Shown here piece by piece: positions 11,585 to 23,815 of a DNA stretch of 64,000 nt. Position 1 is the first letter of the stretch; each line of letters starts with the position of its first letter. The notes beneath the pieces are model-generated. The model worked only from the letters and a program-made list of their open reading frames with translations. It did no database searches and was not told where the DNA came from. The DNA comes from Homalodisca vitripennis (taxonomy: Eukaryota > Arthropoda > Insecta > Hemiptera > Cicadellidae): NCBI RefSeq assembly GCF_021130785.1, contig NC_060207.1, forward strand, positions 3,742,501 through 3,806,500, given 5' to 3'. Made by a program: the position numbers and the translations under genes.

Positions 11585-12665
11585 CATTTATTAACCAAAC
11601 CGATGGAGGTAGAGCAAAAGCTTACTGAACCTTTTTTGTAGAACGTAAAATTTTGTATTAAAATCAAATTTTTAATCCGGACTATAACTAAGGTTTTGTC
11701 TACAATAGAGCCCAGAAAACAAAATCTCACGTAAAACTCAAAAAATCAAAACTTTAAAACGTGTTATGCGGCCAAACCGTTGAGGATAGGGCAAAATGTT
11801 ACTGAACCTTTTATGTAGATCACGTCATTTCCTAAATCGCAATGAAATTTTATTTTGAGCTAAGATCAATAGTTTAGCCGCTATCAAGCCCGGAATGTAA
11901 ATTTGTAGGCGAAAATTTCCAAATCTATTCACTTAATCACATTTTGCGGCCAAAGTAATGGAGATAGAGTAAAAAGTCACTAGACCTTTTATGTAGATCA
12001 CTTCATTTCCTATATCTAACCTTTGTTTTATTTTGCCCTCCGGCCAATGGTTTCGCCGCTATCGACCTCAAAAACAAACTTTTCGCGTAAATATTACAAA
12101 AAAATTGCACATAATCACGTTTTTCGGCCAAACCAATAGAGATAAGGCAAAAAGTCACTAGACCTTTTATGTACATCACTTCATTTCCTATATCTAACTT
12201 TTGTTTTATTTTGCCCTCCGACCAATGGTTTCGCCGCTATCGACCTCAAAAACAAACTTTTCGCGTAAATATTACAAAAAAATTGCACATAATCACGTTT
12301 TTCGGCCAAACCAATAGAGATAAGGCAAAACGTCACTGGACCTTTTCTGTAGATCACGTAATTTTCTAATTTGATGGGTCAATCATATTTGAGCTACGAC
12401 CTACCGTTCGGCCGCTATCGGGCTCGAAACATTATTTTTATCGAAAAAATCTCTGGAATGTCAAATGTTCGAGCGTTTTGTCGCTTAACCATGGAAGATA
12501 GAGCAAAAAGTCACTGGACCTTTTTTGTAGTTCACTCCATTCCTGACTATGAATTTTTCGTCAGATCCGAGCTAGCTCCAACGGTTCGCCCGCTATCGGG
12601 CTTACAAAAAAGGCCTGCAAGGGTGAAAAATGCATGAATTTTCTCGAATTTTTTTGAGGGTTTTA
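11585..12665. repeat. Degenerate ~177-bp tandem periods
   Basis: A core of the form 'gagatagagcaaaaagtcac.ggaccttt..tgtagatcac' begins near 11600, 11775, 11951, 12130, 12308 and 12485, a spacing of 175-179 bp. Adjacent copies at 11951 and 12130 are nearly identical, the others diverged. Looser matches near 10770 and 11430 suggest that the array once reached further left. Confidence 0.85.
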
Positions 12666-12830
12666 AAAGTAAAAAAGTCCGGTTTTTAGACTTTTCCTCC
12701 GGGTCATATTGTGAAAGGTACCTGCGTGCCAAATTTCAAGTTTCCAGCACTTCTAGAACTATGTTAGAATTTGTATCTATATGTCAGTCAGTCAGTTACA
12801 CATGCGGCTGTATAAGTATTTAGATTTTAA

Positions 12831-14590
12831 TGTAATTTCATAAAATACAGATGGTCCAAATAATCTGAGCGCGCGGCCGGTGCTGTACTAGCAATTCACG
12901 AAACAAAAATCAAAATCATTGGTTATGATTTCGAAATACAAAGTTAAATATTTATAATTTAATAAGAACTTCTATATTACTGGCTGAGTGTTAGTGAAGC
13001 CTATCACTTGAAGAGCTGAAAAATGTTCATTTCTGCCTGTCTGTCTATCTATTTATTTATATGAACAGTTTTACTTTGGTATTTTACCGGTCTTTGTAAA
13101 TATGTTGTGAAATATATTTATAGATTATAATATACTTTTAAAGTTTAAAAACATCTTAGTTCTTGGATGAACGTATGGTTTTAACGTCATCTCCAAAATA
13201 TACAAATGTATTATTAAGTAAACAATACTAAACCTTTTAACACTGAAGATATATTATAATATATTGTAATATATAATATATCTAAATTAAAAAGAACGTG
13301 TTGAATTTCATGACTATTACCACTTCTGAACTGAATTCCACTAATTATAGCTTCTAAGCAGCTTCTCTTTTTGTAATTTAGGATTTATAACAATTTCCTG
13401 CGTGACACTGAAACTTCACACTGAGCTGTAGTTTAATGTAGTAATGTAATAGTAACTGAGTGAAAGGGTTCACCTTTATTTCACACGTTATAGCTATAAA
13501 ATACATATAACCAGATGGAGGTGGGACTGGTGTTTTCATGGTGGATAAATAAAAACCGATAACTGTCAGTCAGTAATGGTTGGTCATAAAACCTGAATAT
13601 TGCCTTCATGTCAAGTCTTCGTGGCTCAGTGGACACGTTTGTGTTCCATTCACATTCATATATAGGTGTGTTGGTACCTATTTATTTTATTTAAGGGGAA
13701 ATTAAATCTACGAGATAAATTAGTTTGTTTTGCTTAATTTTCAGGCACACTAGGAGTAATTTTAACGTTTCAAGTGTCTATGGAAACTAATACACAATCA
13801 GCAAAACTCACATCATTTGTTGTCATAGTAACAAATTAAGTTTTTTTTTTTTTTTTTTTAACTACACATCTTTATGAAGTCTTTACTGTATACCTTAATC
13901 TAATTAAAATCTATGCTAGTGGAGACAATCTACCATCATTACTGAATATCTATAATTGTTCAGCAGGAGAAAGTTGCAAACGCTAATGGAATTTATATCG
14001 ATAATGGACGTCTAAAACTAATTTGTCACCGCTACGTCCCCAGTAGCATTGACAAGGTGTCAGAGGAAACGTTTAAAGCGAGCATGAGACGAGGTTAACA
14101 TTCTTACAATACCAAACACCCGATCTTAAAAGGATGACGCTAACCAAAATGGCAGTTCAATGAAATGTTTCAAACTTCATTATCAGCTTTGATATCTTCT
14201 GTGGAGAGTAACATAACGCTAACCCTTGTATTATATAATAATTTAAATTGTTAGGGGTAGTAACTGATACCGGCATGTAGTGCTGTTTTGTATTGAAGAA
14301 GTGATATTAAAAGTAATCGTCATTGATGGAAAAATATCATGACCGCTCAATATGTTATTATATTGTAGACTGTGAACTTGTACTGAATAACTCAGTTATT
14401 ATATCAGACAGGAATAATATACCTTGAATAATCAGTTTTTAAACCTTATTTATAATTTGAGTGGCTGAAAAACTTACAAAATGACACTTTTATAAAAGTG
14501 TATAATGAATTGCATAGTTTTCTCGTATATCCAAACCTTTTTTCAAGCAGTAAAATATGCTTATTGTATAGATAGTATGTTTATGGTAAG
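12831..14590. other. AT-rich stretch with a dispersed-repeat fragment and poly-T
   Basis: A dispersed-repeat copy lies at 12978-13100 (listed separately) and a poly-T run at 13838-13859. No gene was recognised. Confidence 0.5.
12978..13100 (+). repeat. Dispersed family copy ('ggctgagtgttagtgaagc' head)
   Basis: Head 'actggctgagtgttagtgaa', then 'cacttgaagagctgaaaaa' and a 'ctgtctgtctatc' microsatellite-like stretch. The same order of parts is seen at 57158-57440 and, reversed, at 59390-59620. Confidence 0.55.
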
Positions 14591-14747
14591 AACATCATTC
14601 ACAATGTTGAATAAGGTAACTTAAAATGCACAATTATCAACATCATTCACTATGTTGAATAAGGTAACTTAAAATGCACAATTATCAACATCATTCACAA
14701 TGTTGAATAAGGTAACTTAAAATGCACAATTATCAACATCATTCACA
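14591..14747. repeat. 48-bp tandem array, 3.3 copies
   Basis: 'catcattcac' recurs at 14593, 14641, 14689 and 14737, exactly 48 bp apart; copies are almost identical. Confidence 0.95.
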
Positions 14748-17102
14748 TGTTTTAATACACACTCCACGTATGCAAACATACGCTAGAGTTTTGGCATTCT
14801 GATCTGTAATTTAGAGTTGTCATATGGGCCAGAGCCAGGGACAAGTGATTACATGGACTATGCGCAATACATGAAACAACCATTCTTGTTGAACAACGAA
14901 AATACATCTACATAAACATGCAAGAATGGCATTAGCGTAGCTGCAGATTTAAGCAATTCTCCATCAATAGCTATCACAATTATGGCCGCAATCCTTAACG
15001 CGTTCTTGATTAAACTTGCTATGGACGTTCTACGAGTGAATGGTAAAGTAAAGTTTATGTTTGAATCAATATGGCCGACTGTTGTGGAGACACATTATCA
15101 AAACCTTTTCCTACACGACTACAAGAGACACGTTGTTATTGGGTGGATTTAACCAAAGTTGGAATGGACGTGATAATTATGTATTTAAAATACATTTAAC
15201 CTCACTTTTTAACAAGGGACAGAGCCTTATTATTAATACCGTTGAATAAACATACCACTAAATTCATTGCATTTAAATGCTTTTAGCTAAAATTGACATT
15301 AGTATTCAATTGCTTATATAACAAAAAACTATCATGGATATATCATAATTGGGAAGCACATAGGCTAAACCTGTGTTCTAAACAATTAATATGGATTTAT
15401 TATGTGGTTTTAAATAGAACAAACATTCCCATAAATTTTCTACAGATAAACGGAATGGTTATTTTTCGTTATTGGAACACATGTTAGAGTCCCATTGTTA
15501 AAACGTTTTATACCCAACTATTAATTATAGACATCTTCCTGTTGAATGTACTTATTTAAAAATTTGATCGAACATTCAATGTGATAAATGGTGACCAAGA
15601 AAAGTTTTGTTTGCGTTCTTTGATAGGGAGTGTCCCTTAGTACAAAATCATTATATGTATACAATTACATTAAACATCATGGTATTGGACGGATTTGAAC
15701 TAAAATAGGCATGAGCGTTTATAGAGCAGAAAATAACACTAAGATAACTTGTAAGTGGCTTTGAAGCCAAGAAGGCAGATCCCCTGGACCTCAAACCACT
15801 TTATATAGACACCTTCAGTTTGGATGAATTTAAACTGATTCAGAAAGACACATTCTATGTGATTTTTATAACAAATTTTATTTTAGTACCCTTAGAGACA
15901 AAATGGCAGAGCTCTAGGACCAAAATAATGTTATAAAAAATCATTCCGTACGTTTAAACTGGCTTGAGCGCTTTATAGAATGGGTTTCCTTCGAACTCCC
16001 AAGGGAGCGAGACCTGATGTAAAGTAACATCTAAGTTAATTAACATAAGTGCTATAAATGTACTTACTGACGTGAGCTTTGTCTTGAACAGAGAACTTTT
16101 TATATTTTTCTGTTATGTCGATACCCATTTTTATATATAACAATCAATAAAATAAATTTAGTTTTAGACAATAATATAGTAACTGATCTAACACAATTCA
16201 GACGTAATACATTACCAGGTAACTGATACAGTTTGAGAAGTTTAAAGAATTATGTAAACCATATTACAGTACTTGCTTTGATTTAGTTTAAAGACGAAAA
16301 GAAGGCAATATACTTGTAATACAATATCTTGTAACATAGCAGTAATTCTTATAAAATCCTTAATTAATTACACTTATAATATATGTGTTTTGTAATCTGT
16401 ATATTATATAGATATGTGTATTTTCTCGTAATATTCAGCATGAAAGTCGTCTTTGAAAAGGATATTTTACGCCAGCTGCTAGGAATCAGCCAGCTGCTAG
16501 GATTCTGTCGGATCTGCGAGTGTTACATCCACGTTATTACAGATTTATTCATGAATGCACGTGCTGTTACCTGGGCTGAAACTGTAAGCGTTATATGTAT
16601 CTAACAACTTTCTTCTCTTTTGTCACTGAGATAAAGATACAGAGCAACTAGAACAACTAGAAGGGTGTTCATGGTATTTACTGTGTTATACTTTTTTTGT
16701 TAATAGTAAAATGAAAGTTTTCAAAGCTTTTCAGCAGTTTAACTTTAAAAATCTCCAAGCTCTTATTATGTTTCAAATAGAACTGTTATTTTAGTGATTA
16801 GCAATTAATATTGTTATTATATTTATAGTAACAATAATTAAATAAGGAACATGTTACTAATCTGGTAACATGTTAAAGCGATGAGTACATTAAAGCTAAA
16901 CGCAGTTACAGTAGTAAAATAATCATAAATGCAATTATTTATTACACTGTAAAATGCAAAAGTTGTCAGCTAAGTAGTTCTATAACAGTAAAATAAATTT
17001 AACATGTGTAAGCACCTTTATACAGTTTGTTTATACTGTGCACTATGGATGTTTGAATTTAAATGTTATCATTGCAAAATTGATTTAGTTTGGAAATGTC
17101 AC
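14748..17102. other. Stretch without a recognised gene
   Basis: Between about 15560 and 16010 there are loosely repeated motifs ('gaactaaaataggcatgagcg' and 'aaactggcttgagcg'; 'cttagtacaaaat' and 'cttagagacaaaat') that suggest an eroded repeat. The rest shows nothing; the ORFs at 15061-15487 and 16383-16604 have no recognisable motif. Confidence 0.45.
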
Positions 17103-17814
17103 ACTCTGGGATCCCTTACAGTGTATCACAAAGCACGAATTGTAACTACTGAAGTATAGACGGAACTCATGAGTACAAGCTCTCCCGTTGTGTACCGATC
17201 CAACATGAACTCTGGGATCCCTTACAGTGTATCACAAAGCACGAATTGTAACTACTGAAATATAGACGGAACTCATGAGTACAAGCTCTCCCGTTGTACC
17301 GATCCAACATGAACTCTGGGATCCCTTACAGTGTATCACAAAGCACGAATTGTAACTACTGAAATATAGACGGAACTCATGAGTACAAGCTCTCCCGTTG
17401 GGTACCGATCCAACATGACTCTGGGATCCCTTACAGTGTATCACAAAGCACGAATTGTAACTACTGAAATATAGACGGAACTCATGAGTACAAGCTCTCC
17501 CGTTGGGTACCGATCCAACATGAACTCTGGGATCCCTTACAGTGTATCACAAAACACGAATTGTAACTACTGAAATATAGACGGAACTCATGAGTACAAG
17601 CTCTCCCGTTGGGTACAGATCCAACGTGAACTCTGGGATCCCTTACAGTGTATCACAAAACACGAATTGTAACTACTGAAATATAGACGGAACTCATGAG
17701 TACAAGCTCTCCCGTTGGGTACCGATCCAACATGAACTCTGGGACCCCTTACAGTGTATCACAAAGCACGAATTGTAGCTACTGAAGTATAGACGGAACT
17801 CGTGAGTACAAGCA
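17103..17814. repeat. 106-bp tandem array, about 7 copies
   Basis: 'actctgggatccc' recurs at 17103, 17209, 17313, 17418, 17524, 17630 and 17736 (spacing 104-106 bp). Differences are small indels around 'ccgttg(ggt)accgatc' and single substitutions. Confidence 0.95.
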
Positions 17815-18714
17815 CAAAAAGACGGTTTGAAACCAAAATTTCATCTTCATATATCACTCACTTTACATGGCAAGTGTGGGCCTATAGAGAAACTGTATTT
17901 TTTCAAACTAACTAAATAATCTAATCGCATCTAAAGATGTAACAGAACTTTATAGTTTTAGTATATTAAAGATGAATTCGTCTGAATACCCAGCACTTTT
18001 CAATAATGTTTTTGTTATTACTACCATCAATTTATATCATAATTTAAAATTAAGATTTTTTTTCTTACTTTTTGGATATCTTTTCATGGGACCCTTGTCA
18101 CTCTGATGACTTTTGGAACATACTTCAACTCATTAATGCTACAAATTCCGATTAGGTTTACCAATCAACAGTCGTAAAATATATATTGTGTAATCTCAAG
18201 TTAATTAATTCTATAAATAATAAAGATATTCCTAAATGATTATATATTTTTTTTCACGGCTAAATAAGAACTGAATTTGCAGTAGTGTGATGGTTTGATA
18301 GTACTTTACTATTTTCGTACATAGAAATAGCATTTCTTGATTATTGATGTACTTATAGTATTTTTTGTACTCGGATTGACTGTCTCGTTACAGGACTGAT
18401 GAGTGAACGTCTAGATATAATCTTTACGTTGTAATATTATTCTCTTACGAAAAACTACATTATTTCAGCGTTGAGATTGAACTGCTGAGAATAATCCAAG
18501 GTGAGCGAGAAAACAATATGAGGATTTACTCTACAAAAATAATATATAATTACTTTTCTTCCATTTTTCAATTGATTATTAAAACATTCAAAGTTGTAAT
18601 ATACCAACTTTTTTATTTCAAAATTGTAATAAAACACGTTATACATATATGATTGTCTTTTCTTATAATAATTGTACTTTACATGTAAGTATGATTGGCA
18701 GAGAGCCATGCACT
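17815..18714. other. AT-rich stretch, nothing recognised
   Basis: No motif, array or RNA gene seen before the 134-bp array starts. Confidence 0.5.
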
Positions 18715-21216
18715 TGACACCACAAGGAGAGCAGTGATGTGGCCAAACACACTGATGGCTGGCCGCATCCCAACATGTTAACGTAGCCCTGTCCTCTCTA
18801 CTACGTTCATCGGATTCGGACGATCGTATCATGTCGTGCAATACAGAAGAACACCACAAGGAGAGCAGTGATGTGGCCAGACACACTGCTGTCTGGCCGC
18901 ATCCCAACATGTTAACGTAGCCCTGTCCTCTCTACTACGTTCATCGGATTCGGACGATCGTATCATGTCGTGCAATACAGAAGAACACCACAAGGAGAGC
19001 AGTGATGTGGCCAGACACACTGCTGTCTGGCCGCATCCCAACATGTTAACGTGGCCCTGTCCTCTCTACTACGTTCTTCGGGTTCAGACGATCGTATCAT
19101 GTCGTGAAAGACAGAAGAACACCACAAGGAGAGCAGTGATGTGGCCAGACACACTGCTGGCTGGCCGCATCCCAACATGTTAACGTAGCCCTGTCCTCTC
19201 TACTACGTTCTTCGGGTTCAGACGATCGTATCATGTCGTGCAAGACAGAAGAACACCACAAGGAGAGCAGTGATGTGGCCAGACACACTGCTGGCTGGCC
19301 GCATCCCAACATGTTAACGTAGCCCTGTCCTCTCTACTACGTTCTTCGGGTTCGGACGATCGTATCATGTCGTGCAAGACAGAAGAACACCACAAGGAGA
19401 GCAGTGATGTGGTCAAACACACTGCTGGCTGGCCGCATCCCAACATGTTAACGTGGCCCTGTCCTCTCTACTACGTTCTTCGGGTTCAGACGATCGTATC
19501 ATGTCGTGCAAGACAAAAGAACACCACAAGGAGAGCAGTGATGTGGCCAAACACACTGCTGGCTGGCCGCATCCCAACATGTTAACGTGGCCCTGTCCTC
19601 TCCACTACGTTCTTCGGATTCGGACGATCGCATCATGTCGTGCAAGACAGAAGAACATCACAAGGAGATCAGTGATGTGGCCAAACACACTGCTGGCTGG
19701 CCGCATCCCAACATGTTAACGTAGCCCTGTCCTCTCTACTACGTTCATCGGTTCGGACGATCGTATCATGTCGTGCAAGACAGAAGAACACCACAAGGAG
19801 AGCAGTGATGTGGCCAAACACACTGCTGGCTGGCCGCATCCCAACATGTTAACGTAGCCCTGTCCTCTCTACTACGTTCATCGGATTCGGACGATCGTAT
19901 CATGTCGTGCAAGACAGAAGAACACCACAAGGAGAGCAGTGATGTGGCCAAACACACTGCTGGCTGGCCGCATCCAACATGTTAACGTAGCCCTGTCCTC
20001 TCTACTACGTTCTTCGGATTCGGACGATCGTATCATGTCGTGCAAGACAGAAGAACACCACAAGGAGAGCAGTGATGTGGCCAAACACACTGCTGGCTGG
20101 CCGCATCCCAACATGTTAACGTAGCCCTGTCCTCTCTACTACGTTCTTCGGATTCGGACGATCGTATCATGTCGTGCAAGACAGAAGAACACCACAAGGA
20201 GAGCAGTGATGTGGCCAAACACACTGCTGGCTGGCCGCATCCCAACATGTTAACGTAGCCCTGTCCTCTCTACTACGTTCTTCGGATTCGGACGATCGTA
20301 TCATGTCGTGCAATACAGAAGAACACCACAAGGAGAGCAGTGATGTGGCCAGACACACTGCTGGCTGGCCGCATCCCAACATGTTAACGTGGCCCTGTCC
20401 TCTCTACTACGTTCTTCGGATTCGGACGATCGTATCATGTCGTGCAAGACAGAAGAACATCACAAGGAGATCAGTGATGTGGCCAAACACACTGCTGGCT
20501 GGCCGCATCCCAACATGTTAACGTAGCCCTGTCCTCTCTACTACGTTCTTCGGATTCGGACGATCGTATCATGTCGTGCAAGACAGAAGAACACCACAAG
20601 GAGAGCAGTGATGTGGCCAAACACACTGCTGGCTGGCCGCATCCCAACATGTTAACGTGGCCCTGTCCTCTCTACTACGTTCTTCGGATTCGGACGATCG
20701 TATCATGTCGTGCAATACAGAAGAACACCACAAGGAGAGCAGTGATGTGGCCAGACACACTGCTGGCTGGCCGCATCCCAACATGTTAACGTAGCCCTGT
20801 CCTCTCTACTACGTTCTTCGGATTCGGACGATCGTATCATGTCGTGCAAGACAGAAGAACACCACAAGGAGAGCAGTGATGTGGCCAGACACACTGCTGG
20901 CTGGCCGCATCCCAACATGTTAACGTAGCCCTGTCCTCTCTACTACGTTCATCGGATTCGGACGATCGTATCATGTCGTGCAATACAGAAGAACACCACA
21001 AGGAGAGCAGTGATGTGGCCAGACACACTGCTGTCTGGCCGCATCCCAACATGTTAACGTGGCCCTGTCCTCTCTACTACGTTCATCGGATTCGGACGAT
21101 CGTATCATGTCGTGCAATACAGAAGAACACCACAAGGAGAGCAGTGATGTGGCCAGACACACTGCTGGCTGGCCGCATCCCAACATGTTAACGTAGCCCT
21201 GTCCTCTCTACTACGT
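18715..21216. repeat. 134-bp satellite array, about 19 copies
   Basis: Each unit runs from 'accacaaggagagcagtgat' through 'ctggccgcatcccaacatgt' and 'taacgtagccctgtcctctc' to 'cggacgatcgtatcatgtcg'. The spacing of 134 bp is very regular (one copy near 19975 lacks a C). Recurrent two-state variants are gtagcc/gtggcc, ttcatcg/ttcttcg, caatacag/caagacag and ccagacac/ccaaacac, shared by subsets of units. The overlapping 71-72 codon ORFs on both strands are artefacts: 134 is not a multiple of three, so each frame closes after little more than one unit and a half. Confidence 0.97.
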
Positions 21217-22821
21217 TCTACATCACATGTCGCGTAACAGTCTGCAGATGCAATATTTTTGATATATTTGGCCACAAGATAAGTTCACAGTTTTGTTTAT
21301 TACGTTGGATGTTATAGCAGGTTTTACATTTTTAAAGACTTTTAGGTCTGAATTCATGCTATTCAGAATCCAATAATGAATTTTTCTCAAAAAATGATTC
21401 GGCATGAATTATAGAAACAACTTCCGTCCGGACTGCAACAGGACTGTAGTTGGGACCAGTGATTTCACCCTTCTTAAACAAAGGAATAATTTTAGAAACT
21501 TGTAATTATGTAGGATATGTGTAGATATAGTATTATTTATTATATGTACCAGAGTTTTGATAAGAACTTCCTTAGCGAGTAAAATTGCGAGTATATCATC
21601 ATACTCGGAAGACTACTTTAGTCTTAATAAAGTCTATAATTTTAAGTAATTAATTTTGTTTCATCCAATAGCTTATAACAAAATAAATTGATCATTGATA
21701 AAAAACAGACTTATTATTTTTCCTTGAAATTTCTGGATTAATGTTATTTTCTACCACACTTGATACCCGTAAATGTGAGATCTGCTGTAGATTTTGTTGA
21801 TTAGAGTCTTCATTTCTTTCACGATCCCCTCATATTTACTAATTTGTTTAAGCCTATGTGGAATTTCGCTGTATAATGTTATATTAATCACAATACTGTA
21901 CTAGTTTGTTGCTAAAACTTGACAAGATTACCAATGAGGGGCTAGAATTCTCTCGAAGTTATCTCGCATAGACCCCATATCAGACGCTCATATCCTTTTT
22001 CCCTGAAGATGTTTTGTAAATCGTTCAATGTCAGTGCAATAGTCATTTTTATTTGGTTTACTAAAGTGCTTAAGTTTAGTAATGAATCCATAAACTCAGG
22101 CGAACTCACACAGTTTCCCAATAAGGGTTTACCAAAAGCTCTCACGAAAACACTAGCATCTCCTCTAGATATCTTCCCCTTAATCACCATTGCGAAGTTT
22201 TGAGATTATTGCCTTCATATTAGCTTCATTAATGTTGATATCTTTGCTATGAAAGAGGATTTCTTGCTTAAAAATTCCTTTTATGTTTCCAACGTTATAA
22301 AATTTTATTAATCTACTTATTTGGGTTGTTAAAATGCTCTTTCCAAGTAGGTGTATATGAACGCTATAAGAGTTGAAGCACCTATCAGCCATTGATGTCA
22401 TGTCCAGAAAGGAACGTTAACCCTTTTTCGAGTTGTCTTAAAGATGTTTAAGTCAAGGTTCATAATGTTCTTATTTATTCTAGGAAAAGGAGGCAAATCT
22501 CTCTCGAAAATAATTTCAGCCAATATAGTTTTGCATGACCCAAGTGATCTTAGAGCTTATTTCACATTCTTGTGTTAATTAGCAGCTTCATAGTTGTATG
22601 TATCATTGGAACCAGCCATAAAAACAACCATATCATCAGAAGAGAATTTCAAATTCTTTGACTTATACCACATTTACTTAGCTTAGCTCCCGGAAACATC
22701 AGCTTCTTAATGGTAAGGTAGTGACCAAGTTTTTCTCGGGTCTTTCCATGGCTCTCACTTAATATAAATGTGTTGCGTTATTTTCTTTAGTTAAAACAAG
22801 ACTGTTCTGTGTGAACGGCAT
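21217..22821 (-). pseudogene. Relic of a non-LTR retrotransposon with SGNH-like and RT parts
   Basis: Minus-strand pieces read in order. First comes a segment with HGKTREKLGHYLTIKKLMFP (about 22750-22690). Then DDMVVFMAGSNDTYNYEA (about 22640-22585), which has the GxND block of SGNH/GDSL hydrolases, and SLGSCKTILAEIIFERDLPP (about 22540-22490). Next is RCFNSYSVHIHLLGKSILTT (about 22385-22325), resembling the C-terminal His block. After a gap comes VSKIIPLFKKGEITGPNYSP followed by VAV (about 21505-21440) and FFEKNSLLDSE-HEFRPK (about 21400-21350), the start of a LINE reverse transcriptase. An SGNH domain upstream of RT is known from the ORF1 region of CR1-like elements. Numerous stops and frameshifts break it, and the RT is cut off at the 134-bp satellite (catalytic YxDD not present). 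Confidence 0.55.
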
Positions 22822-23317
22822 TTTTAAACTAATTAACAATTCAAATGTTTCCAATTCCCTCAAACACTTTTGCGAACAAAATATTTATTGAAATTATTCA
22901 CTTTAATGAAATTTTAATAATGAAGCGAAATAGAGTTTTCATCAAAGAAGTAATTTTATAAGTTTTATTTTACAAAATTCGACTCAAATTAAACACTAAA
23001 ATAGCATATACAAACCATAAATACTTCTATAAGTTCACTTTTCATTATTGACCTTTTGTCAGATTTGCAGTGTTGAACTTTTTACAGTGTTCAGCAAATA
23101 CAGAATCGATGCGTACGATCAAAGATGTAAAGTTTCACATGTAACACCTTTTGCAGTTACGACCAACCCATTGCTACTCAGCCACGTTGGCACATCTCTC
23201 TCGCCTGTCCCATAACTTTTCTGTAAACTGGTCATTCCTATTTTTACTTACTTTGACAATTTCTTTAAGTGATGAAGCTACTTTATGGACAACTGTAAAA
23301 TATACCTACCTATTACA
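22822..23317. other. Stretch without a recognised gene
   Basis: AT-rich flank between the retrotransposon relic and the 103-bp array. The 95-codon ORF at 23151-23438 runs into the array and is not supported. Confidence 0.5.
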
Positions 23318-23815
23318 GTTAATCAACAACACTAGCACACTGACGCAATACATAACCTTAAACAGGCCGACAGCACTGATAAAGGCCATCCTGGCTACTG
23401 TGTATAACTGTAGAATCACAGCTAATCAACAACACTAGCACACTGACGCAATACATAACCTTAAACAGGCCGACAGCACTGATAAAGGCCATCCTGGCTA
23501 CTGTGTATAACTGTAGAATCACAGCTAATCAACAACACTAGCACACTGACGCAATACATAACCTTAAACAGGCCGACAGCACTGATAAAGGCCATCCTGG
23601 CTACTGTGTATAACTGTAGAATCACAGCTAATCAACAACACTAGCACACTGACGCAATACATAACCTTAAACAGGCCGACAGCACTGATAAAGGCCATCC
23701 TGGCTACTGTGTATAACTGTAGAATCACAGCTAATCAACAACATTATCACATCTGACGCAATACATAACTTTAAACTGACCGACAGCACTGATAAAGGCC
23801 ATCCTGGGTACTGCT
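23318..23815. repeat. 103-bp tandem array, about 5 copies
   Basis: 'aatcaacaacactagcacac' recurs at 23321, 23424, 23527 and 23630, with a diverged last copy at 23733. The spacing is exactly 103 bp and the first four are nearly identical. Confidence 0.95.

Larger units (their letters stand above)
10600..12830. repeat. Repeat-rich element with subrepeats of ~63 and ~177 bp and a GTCA-type tail
   Basis: From left to right this block holds a G/C-rich palindromic segment ('ctgggggctacgcccccagg', about 10622-10642), a 63-bp triplicate (10965-11170), a long set of degenerate ~177-bp periods (about 11600-12660) and an end of the type 'gccaaatttcaagttt...tcagtcagtcagttacacatg' (about 12730-12810). 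The compositional contrast with its flanks and the modular structure suggest one old mobile element or a nest of them. No transposase or RT reading frame is visible, so the class is open. Confidence 0.5.

Noticed and set aside
13611..13665. tRNA or tRNA-derived SINE ('gtggctcagtggac' resembles an A box)
   Set aside because: No B box at the expected distance and no cloverleaf could be drawn.
18455..21191. Many 71-151 codon ORFs on both strands as a gene family
   Set aside because: They are the same 134-bp unit read repeatedly. Frames close because 134 is not divisible by three, and both strands are equally open.
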